Positions 6,934-13,026 of a stretch of 15,706 nucleotides of DNA are shown in pieces. Source of the DNA: RGIG9041 sp045612565 (lineage in GTDB: Bacteria > Bacillota > Clostridia > Oscillospirales > QAKW01); the NCBI GenBank assembly GCA_045612565.1, contig JAZKZG010000091.1, positions 1 to 15,706 on the forward strand. Reading direction: 5' to 3'. The number at the start of each line of letters is the position of its first letter. The stretch's first letter is position 1. The notes beneath the pieces were generated by a model. That model had not been told where the DNA came from and did no database searches. It saw nothing but the letters and a program-made list of their open reading frames with translations. The position numbers and the translations under genes are program-made.

Positions 6934-9855
6934 ATGAAAAAAAGAATTTTATCATCAGTCCTCACGGTGCTGATGCTCGTGTCAATGTTTGCGGCATTTT
7001 GCATACCTGCAAGTGCGGCGTCAATGGCGTTTACCGTAACTCCGGTGGTTTTAATCGGTGGCGGCGGCGAATACAACATTGTCTGGGAAAACAATAACGT
7101 AGGTATCGGCTATGTTACCTATAAGTACGAAGGCAAAACATATACCGTTTACGACGAAGAAAACGGTGTTGTCCGTTCAGATGACAGAACCCACACGGTC
7201 CGTGTTTCTCAGGAGCATCTTGATAAGGCTGGTAACTATACAGTTTACGCGGCAACTGTTACCAACCGTGATGGTTACACAATCACAACAAGTGACAGTG
7301 CGCAGTGGTCCAGTACTTTTAAAGGTTATACAGGTCAGAAAAAAATCACAATGGGTTGCACTTCCGATACTCATTTGATTTATGCGAGTAAAAATGCAGC
7401 TAAGTATAATTCTATGCTTACTGCTATGAAAAATGCTGTTGAGACTCATATGGGTCGTCCTGATCTCGTACTTTTAAACGGCGATATTACAAACGAACTT
7501 ATTCACGAAGAAGAATACTATGCGCTTTTTGAAATGATTCGTATTGCGGGATCAAACGGACAGTATCCTGTTCTTTATGTTGTAGGTAACCACGAAAAGC
7601 GCGGTTTCTATTCAAAAGAAATCGAAAAATACCTGTGCTATGACACGGGCGAATTTTATGGTTATTTCGAATATGGTCCGATGTCTGCTTATATCATCGA
7701 TATAGGCGAGGATAAAGAGGATGATAATACATCGTACACAGCCATGGGTGACCCTATCGGTGTTGTGGATATGGAACGTTATTTTGATGAAGAATTGAAG
7801 TATTTTGAAAATCATCCCGGTTATTCAACCGATTCAATCTATACATTCACAATCGGTCACGGTCCCGGTTATGTTGGGAACAATCACCACATATCAAATC
7901 AAGCATCATTTGGAAGCGTGTTTAAAAACTACGGTACAGATCTTCACCTTTGCGGTCATGCACATTGGATGAAGTTTGTTCAATCAGGCACTTATGGTTT
8001 TCCCGTAATCTACCATGCCGCTCCCGCTGACGGTCAGCAAGTACGTTCGATGCTTATGACAATGGAAAACGGCGAGTACACCTGTAAAGGTATGGATGTA
8101 GACGGCTCAAAGCTGTGGACCGAAACAGTTGAGGCAGAAGCTAACGGTTCTCCCGCACCCAAGGAAGAAATAGAGGAGAAAGAAGAGGAAGTAACAGAAC
8201 AGGTTGTAGAAATCCCCGTTGATGAAAGCGTAAATATACCCACAATGGCAGGTATATCAACCGCCGCAATAAAACGTGCATCTGACACAACCGCACTCGT
8301 TACAAAACCTGTTATTTTTGATGCAGGTGAATACTACTCGGTAGTGTTCCAGACTACATCAGGTGTCAAGTGTGCAGGCTACGTTGATGTTGCAGGTGTT
8401 AAAAAGACCTTTATGGACCAGCACGGCGGTATTCTTCGTACCGAAACTACTCACTCGGTTCACATTCCTAAAGAAACACTTTCTTCTGGCAAAAAATACA
8501 CAATAAAAGCCCGTGTTGTAACCAATTACAGCGCTGTTGGACATCATCGTACCGAAGATGCGCTTACTTTTGGTACATATACCCCGGGTGTTTCGGCGAA
8601 TTTTTCGGCACAACCTTCAAATAAAAGCTCAAAATACACAATTCTTGCTGTAGCAAACAAATCATTGTCGACTGCAGATGCGCAAAAGGTTCTTACAAAG
8701 TGCAAAACAACTCCAAACCTTATCGTTATGGCAGGTGACGTTGTTGACAACCTCAATACCGAAAAGGATTTTGGCAAGTTCCTTGAATATGCACATGCAA
8801 TTTCGAAAGGCTCAAGTCCTATAATGCTCCTTCGCGGCGAAAACGAAACAAAAGGCGCTTTTGCGGCATATCTCCCCAGAATTTTGCATAATTTCTCCAG
8901 CACATATAACATTAACCGACTTTATACAACCTATTCTGTAGGTAAACTTTCGGTAATCGGTCTTGATACCGCAACAACCAAAAAAGACTCCGACAAATCA
9001 TATAACGGCTTTGCAAGCTTTGAATCTTTGAGAAGTGAACAGGCTGATTGGATGGAAAACGAACTTGCAAAATCGTTTGCGGGCGACTATAATATCGTAT
9101 TTGCAAATGCAACTAATCTTGCCGACTGTGTTGGCACAGATCTCACTAAAGGTTTTGAAAAGCACAAAGTGCAACTTGTTGTTTCGGCAGGTAGCGAAAC
9201 AAAATTTGCCGACGGTGGTAAATATTACTCACAAGCAACAATCGGTGATGCGAACGCACTTCTTATCACATGTAAAGGCGAAGAAATTTCAGTTCAATCA
9301 GTTACTGACAGTGTTGCAGACCTCGGTACAGTTAATACAAAAGATGTAACTTATGAGGGTGAGCAGACAGCACCGCCTATCGAAGAAAACAAACCGAATA
9401 ACAAGCCTAACAACAATGGCGGTAGCGAGGACCCCAAAGACGATCCTGTGGATGATCCCAAAGACGATCCCGAGGATGACGAAACCGATGATGAACAAGC
9501 CAAAGATGACGAAGACGAGGATGATGAAGATGACAATAACTCGTCAGACGGCAGTGGCTCAGATCGCCCCGGTGATATGAATGACTTTGACGGTTCAACC
9601 CTTGTTGATGTCGAAGACGGTTGGCGCTATGATTACCTCAAATTTGATATTGAGATTTCCAACGCCAAGATTTCTCTTTCAAAAGATGTTTCTGTAAAAG
9701 ATTTCGTAACAGTTGTTGCTCGTTTTGCAGGTGTTTCAAAATCAGATGCGTCTGATTGGGCACAAAACATCGGACTGACCGATGATCCTTCATCTGACGA
9801 CGTTATTTCTCAGTCATCAGTTGATGAAATTACAAATTCATTGTTTGATATCTGA
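6934..9855 (+). CDS. Secreted tandem metallophosphoesterase/pseudo-phosphoesterase with SLH-like C-terminus (paralogue 1)
   Basis: At 973 aa, it starts at ATG 6934, which has AGAGG 6 nt upstream and puts the signal peptide at the N-terminus; the in-frame ATG at 6904 overlaps the promoter region. A Sec signal ends at PASA (residue 28). A beta-sandwich-like domain (about 30-138) follows. Then comes a calcineurin-like metallophosphoesterase (about 139-400) with Asp145/His147, Asp184, Asn219/His220 in GNHE, His309 and His342/His344 in GHAH, a full two-metal site. After a Glu-rich linker, the beta-sandwich recurs (about 454-555). A second phosphoesterase-like domain (about 560-800) keeps GDVVDN (601-606), but DxH has become N575/S577, GNHE has become GENE (635-638), and both His of GHxH are gone. 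An acidic linker (about 830-870) leads to an SLH-like end starting at DVEDGW (892-897). It probably hydrolyses phosphoesters outside the cell while attached to the envelope. The substrate is unknown. Confidence 0.9.
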   Translation: MKKRILSSVLTVLMLVSMFAAFCIPASAASMAFTVTPVVLIGGGGEYNIVWENNNVGIGYVTYKYEGKTYTVYDEENGVVRSDDRTHTVRVSQEHLDKAGNYTVYAATVTNRDGYTITTSDSAQWSSTFKGYTGQKKITMGCTSDTHLIYASKNAAKYNSMLTAMKNAVETHMGRPDLVLLNGDITNELIHEEEYYALFEMIRIAGSNGQYPVLYVVGNHEKRGFYSKEIEKYLCYDTGEFYGYFEYGPMSAYIIDIGEDKEDDNTSYTAMGDPIGVVDMERYFDEELKYFENHPGYSTDSIYTFTIGHGPGYVGNNHHISNQASFGSVFKNYGTDLHLCGHAHWMKFVQSGTYGFPVIYHAAPADGQQVRSMLMTMENGEYTCKGMDVDGSKLWTETVEAEANGSPAPKEEIEEKEEEVTEQVVEIPVDESVNIPTMAGISTAAIKRASDTTALVTKPVIFDAGEYYSVVFQTTSGVKCAGYVDVAGVKKTFMDQHGGILRTETTHSVHIPKETLSSGKKYTIKARVVTNYSAVGHHRTEDALTFGTYTPGVSANFSAQPSNKSSKYTILAVANKSLSTADAQKVLTKCKTTPNLIVMAGDVVDNLNTEKDFGKFLEYAHAISKGSSPIMLLRGENETKGAFAAYLPRILHNFSSTYNINRLYTTYSVGKLSVIGLDTATTKKDSDKSYNGFASFESLRSEQADWMENELAKSFAGDYNIVFANATNLADCVGTDLTKGFEKHKVQLVVSAGSETKFADGGKYYSQATIGDANALLITCKGEEISVQSVTDSVADLGTVNTKDVTYEGEQTAPPIEENKPNNKPNNNGGSEDPKDDPVDDPKDDPEDDETDDEQAKDDEDEDDEDDNNSSDGSGSDRPGDMNDFDGSTLVDVEDGWRYDYLKFDIEISNAKISLSKDVSVKDFVTVVARFAGVSKSDASDWAQNIGLTDDPSSDDVISQSSVDEITNSLFDI

Positions 9856-9864
9856 CTTTTTTAA

Positions 9865-9898
9865 AAAAAGCAGTCTTTCGTTTGATTGACTGCTTTTT
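9865..9898 (+). terminator. Terminator after paralogue 1
   Basis: AAAAAGCAGTC (9865-9875) pairs perfectly with GACTGCTTTTT (9888-9898) over 11 bp, with a 12-nt loop. The T run is the 3' arm itself and continues as GCTTTATT. The downstream stretch to 9954 is AT-rich and shows nothing else. Confidence 0.82.
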
Positions 9899-9954
9899 GC
9901 TTTATTAAACAAAATATTAATAATAATTTTGTTTAATATGTTTTTAAAAAAATA

Positions 9955-9983
9955 TTGACTGTTGCACTGTTTTGTTATATTAT
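9955..9983 (+). promoter_or_regulatory. Promoter of the second phosphoesterase gene
   Basis: TTGACT (9955-9960), a 17-nt spacer and TATTAT (9978-9983), with the start near 9990. TATATT at 9976 is an alternative -10. The -35 context (AATATTGACTGT) matches that of paralogue 1, whereas the spacer sequence differs. Confidence 0.68.
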
Positions 9984-9997
9984 TATACTAACTATAT

Positions 9998-10007
9998 TTG
10001 TATACAA
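9998..10007 (+). promoter_or_regulatory. Palindrome TTGTATACAA, second copy of candidate operator
   Basis: This is the same perfect palindrome as at 6914-6923, again starting 15 nt after the -10 box and ending against the AAGAGG ribosome binding site. The sequence between -10 and palindrome is not conserved between the two genes. Paralogue 3 lacks the site. Confidence 0.4.
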
Positions 10008-10017
10008 GAGGTGTACT

Positions 10018-12963
10018 ATGAAAAAAAGAATTTTATCATCAGTCCTTACGGTGCTGATGCTCGTGTCAATGTTTGCAGCATTTTGCATACCTGCAAGTGC
10101 AGCATCAATGGCATTTACCGTAACACCTATGGTTCTCATAGGTGGCGGCGGTGAGTATAACATCGTTTGGGAAAACAATAACGTGGGTATGGGTTATGTT
10201 ACCTATAAATACGACGGCAAGAACTATACCGTTTACGACGAAGAAAACGGTGTTGTCCGTACCGATGACAGAACCCACACAGTTCGTGTTCCTCAGGAGC
10301 ATCTTGACAAGGCTGGTAACTATACAGTTCATGCTGCAACTGTTACCAATCGTGACGGTTACACAATTAATACAAGTGACAGCGCTCAGTGGTCAAGCAC
10401 CTTCAAGGGCTACACAGGTCAGAAAAAAATTACAATGGGCTTTATTTCTGACTCGCATCTTATCTACCCTTCAAGAAGCAAGTCGAAGTATGATAGGATG
10501 TTAGAATCGTATAAGACTGTTGTTGAAGGCTTTATGCAACGCCCTGATGTGATGGTTCTTAATGGTGATATCACAAACGAACTTATCCACGAAGAAGAAT
10601 ATTACGCTCTCTTCGAACTTATCAGACTCGCAGGCAGCAACGGTACATATCCTGTTTTGTATGTTGTAGGTAACCACGAAAAGCGCGGTTTCTACTCAAA
10701 GGAAATAGAAAAATACCTCTGTTACGACACAGGTGAGTTCTATACATACTTTGATTACGGTTCTGCATCAATCTTTGTTACTGATATCGGTGAAGATAAA
10801 GTAGACAGTATGGAATCCTATACAGCACCGGGCGACCCCATTGGTCTTATCGATATGGAGCGTTACTTTGATGAACAGTTAAAGTATTTTGAGAATCATC
10901 CCGGTTATTCGGATGATGCAGTATACCGTTTCACCATAAGCCATTCTCCGGATTATGTTGGCTATGACGGTTACGCTTCAAATGGTTCGATGTTTACAAA
11001 TATGTTCCATACATATGGTACCGACTTCCACCTTTGCGGTCATGACCATGCGCTTGTGTTCCGCCCTGCAGGTAAGCCTCTTCCGTATCCGCAGATTTCA
11101 GAAGGCGGTAACAATAACAGCGAGACTTTACGTACAACACTTCTTACTCTCGAAAATGGTGTCGCAACCTTTAAGGGTATGAACGATACAGGTGGAAAAG
11201 TGTTTGAAAACACAGTTGACTGTGCTGAAAACGGTTCACCCGCACCCAAAGCAGAAGTTGAGAAAAAAGAAGAAGTAGTAAATAATGTTGTTGAAACACC
11301 CGTTGATACATCATCAGTTATTCCTACCAGAGCAGGTATGTCAACATCTGCAATCAAAGGTGCATCAGATACAACAGCAAACACTACAAAACCTGTTGTT
11401 TTCGATGCAGGTGAATACTATTCAATAGTATGGCAGACAACCTCAGGCATTAAATGTGCAGGTTACGTTGATGTTGCAGGCGTTTCAAAAACCTTTATGG
11501 ATCAGCACGGTGGTAAACTCCGTACAGAAACTACTCACTCGGTTCGTATTCCTAAAGAAACGCTTTCTTCAGGTAAGGGTTATACAATAAAATCACGTGT
11601 TGTTATTAACTATAACGGCTACGGCGGCGCCGACCTTAAATTCGGTGCATACGCATCTGGCACACAGGTTAAGTTTGCCGCTCAACCCAATGGCAAAACT
11701 TCAAAATACACAATTCTTGCAGTAGCAAACAAAACAGCAGATACAGCTGCTGCACAAAAGGTACTTGCGGCACACAAAACAACACCTAACCTTATTGTAA
11801 TGGCAGGTGATATGGTTGCAAACCTTAATGAAGAAAAAGATTTTGGCAAACTTCTTGAGTATGCAAACACACTTTCAAAGGGTGCTTGTCCTGTAATGCT
11901 CCTCCGTGGTGAAAATGAGACCAAGGGTGCTTTTGCGGCATATCTCCCCAGAATCTTGCATAACTTCTCAAGTACATACAACATAAACAGACTTTATACA
12001 ACATATTCAGCAAGTAAACTTGCTGTAATCGGTCTTGATACTGCAACTACCAAAAAAGACTCAGATAGTTCATATAATGGTTTTGCAAACTTTGATTATT
12101 TAAGAAAAGAACAGGCTGATTGGCTTGAAAATAAACTTCCAAAATCATTTGCAGGTGATTATAATATCGTATTTGCAAATGCAACTAATCTTACCGACTG
12201 TGTAGGTGTTGACCTCACAAAAGGCTTTGAAAAACAAAAGGTACAGCTTGTTGTTACAGCAGGTACCGAAACTAAGTTTGCTGATGGCGGTAAGTATTAC
12301 TCGCAGGCAACAGTTGGTGATGCAAACGCACTTCTTATCACCTGTAAAGACGATGAAATTTCAATTCAGTCGGTTACCGATAAAGTTTCAGACCTCGGTC
12401 TTGTTAACACAAAAGATGTAACTTACGAAGGTGAGCAAACTGCACCGCCTATCGAAGAAAACAAACCTAGTGATAAACCCAATAATAACGGTGGTTCAAG
12501 TTCAAAAGACGATCCCGAAGATGAACCCTCAGATGATCCCGAGGATGAAGAGGATGATTACAAGGAAGACGATGAAGATACCAATGACGATGAAGACAAG
12601 GAAGAAGATGATGATAAAGGCTCGTCAAACGGCAACGGTTCATATCGTCCCGGTGACACAAGCGGTTTTGACGGTTCGAACTTTGTTGAAGTCGAAGATG
12701 GTTGGTTCTATGATTATTTAGATTTCAATGTTTCAATTTCAGACTCAGATATCACTTTCTCAGGTGACGTAACTGAAGGCGACTTCATATATGTAGTTTC
12801 ACGTTGCGCTGGTGTTAATAACTCACTATTCAGTGATAGCACCAAACAAGATAAAGCAGCTTCGTGGGCACAGACTGTTGGCATATTCAGCGGTACTCTC
12901 GGTGATAATGCAATCTCAGTTGATACAGCAAACTCGATTGTAAAGGCAATTTTTGCATTATAA
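10018..12963 (+). CDS. Secreted tandem metallophosphoesterase/pseudo-phosphoesterase with SLH-like C-terminus (paralogue 2)
   Basis: At 981 aa, it is the closest relative of the preceding gene; the 28-residue signal peptides are identical, with three synonymous changes in 84 nt. ATG 10018 is chosen for its AGAGG 6 nt upstream and the signal peptide; the in-frame ATG at 9955 lies in the -35 box. The domain order is the same. The first phosphoesterase keeps Asp145/His147 (DSH), Asp184, Asn219/His220, His309 and His342/His344 (GHDH), on the same numbers as paralogue 1. The second copy has VANKT (569-573) in place of DxH, GDMV (597-600) retained, and GENE (631-634). The linker at about 815-870 is a longer Asp/Glu-rich run. 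The C-terminus has VEDGW (892-896) and then a second SLH-like piece with WAQTVGI, without the usual three full SLH repeats. Two TAA stops follow in tandem. It is likely a surface enzyme of the same class with a possibly different substrate. Confidence 0.9.
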   Translation: MKKRILSSVLTVLMLVSMFAAFCIPASAASMAFTVTPMVLIGGGGEYNIVWENNNVGMGYVTYKYDGKNYTVYDEENGVVRTDDRTHTVRVPQEHLDKAGNYTVHAATVTNRDGYTINTSDSAQWSSTFKGYTGQKKITMGFISDSHLIYPSRSKSKYDRMLESYKTVVEGFMQRPDVMVLNGDITNELIHEEEYYALFELIRLAGSNGTYPVLYVVGNHEKRGFYSKEIEKYLCYDTGEFYTYFDYGSASIFVTDIGEDKVDSMESYTAPGDPIGLIDMERYFDEQLKYFENHPGYSDDAVYRFTISHSPDYVGYDGYASNGSMFTNMFHTYGTDFHLCGHDHALVFRPAGKPLPYPQISEGGNNNSETLRTTLLTLENGVATFKGMNDTGGKVFENTVDCAENGSPAPKAEVEKKEEVVNNVVETPVDTSSVIPTRAGMSTSAIKGASDTTANTTKPVVFDAGEYYSIVWQTTSGIKCAGYVDVAGVSKTFMDQHGGKLRTETTHSVRIPKETLSSGKGYTIKSRVVINYNGYGGADLKFGAYASGTQVKFAAQPNGKTSKYTILAVANKTADTAAAQKVLAAHKTTPNLIVMAGDMVANLNEEKDFGKLLEYANTLSKGACPVMLLRGENETKGAFAAYLPRILHNFSSTYNINRLYTTYSASKLAVIGLDTATTKKDSDSSYNGFANFDYLRKEQADWLENKLPKSFAGDYNIVFANATNLTDCVGVDLTKGFEKQKVQLVVTAGTETKFADGGKYYSQATVGDANALLITCKDDEISIQSVTDKVSDLGLVNTKDVTYEGEQTAPPIEENKPSDKPNNNGGSSSKDDPEDEPSDDPEDEEDDYKEDDEDTNDDEDKEEDDDKGSSNGNGSYRPGDTSGFDGSNFVEVEDGWFYDYLDFNVSISDSDITFSGDVTEGDFIYVVSRCAGVNNSLFSDSTKQDKAASWAQTVGIFSGTLGDNAISVDTANSIVKAIFAL

Positions 12964-12970
12964 TAAACTA

Positions 12971-13002
12971 AAAAAGATGCCGTGATTTCACGGCATCTTT
13001 TT
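12971..13002 (+). terminator. Strong hairpin between paralogues 2 and 3
   Basis: A 14-bp perfect stem (12971-12984 with 12989-13002) has an ATTT loop; the 3' arm ends in five T residues. It lies 7 nt after the stop of paralogue 2. Only 12 nt separate it from the Shine-Dalgarno of paralogue 3, with no room for a complete promoter. It may therefore attenuate rather than fully stop transcription. Confidence 0.85.
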
Positions 13003-13026
13003 GTTATATTATATAAAGGAGGAATT

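Noticed and set aside
7000..7002. Cys23 of paralogue 1 as a lipoprotein lipobox
   Set aside because: The preceding residues AAF and following IP do not fit a lipobox, and a good signal peptidase I site (ASA) follows; paralogue 3 has Asn in place of the Cys.
6934..8130. Purple acid phosphatase, suggested by beta-sandwich + phosphoesterase order
   Set aside because: The first motif is DxH and the second GDITN, whereas purple acid phosphatases have DxG and GDxxY; a general calcineurin-like phosphoesterase is the safer call.
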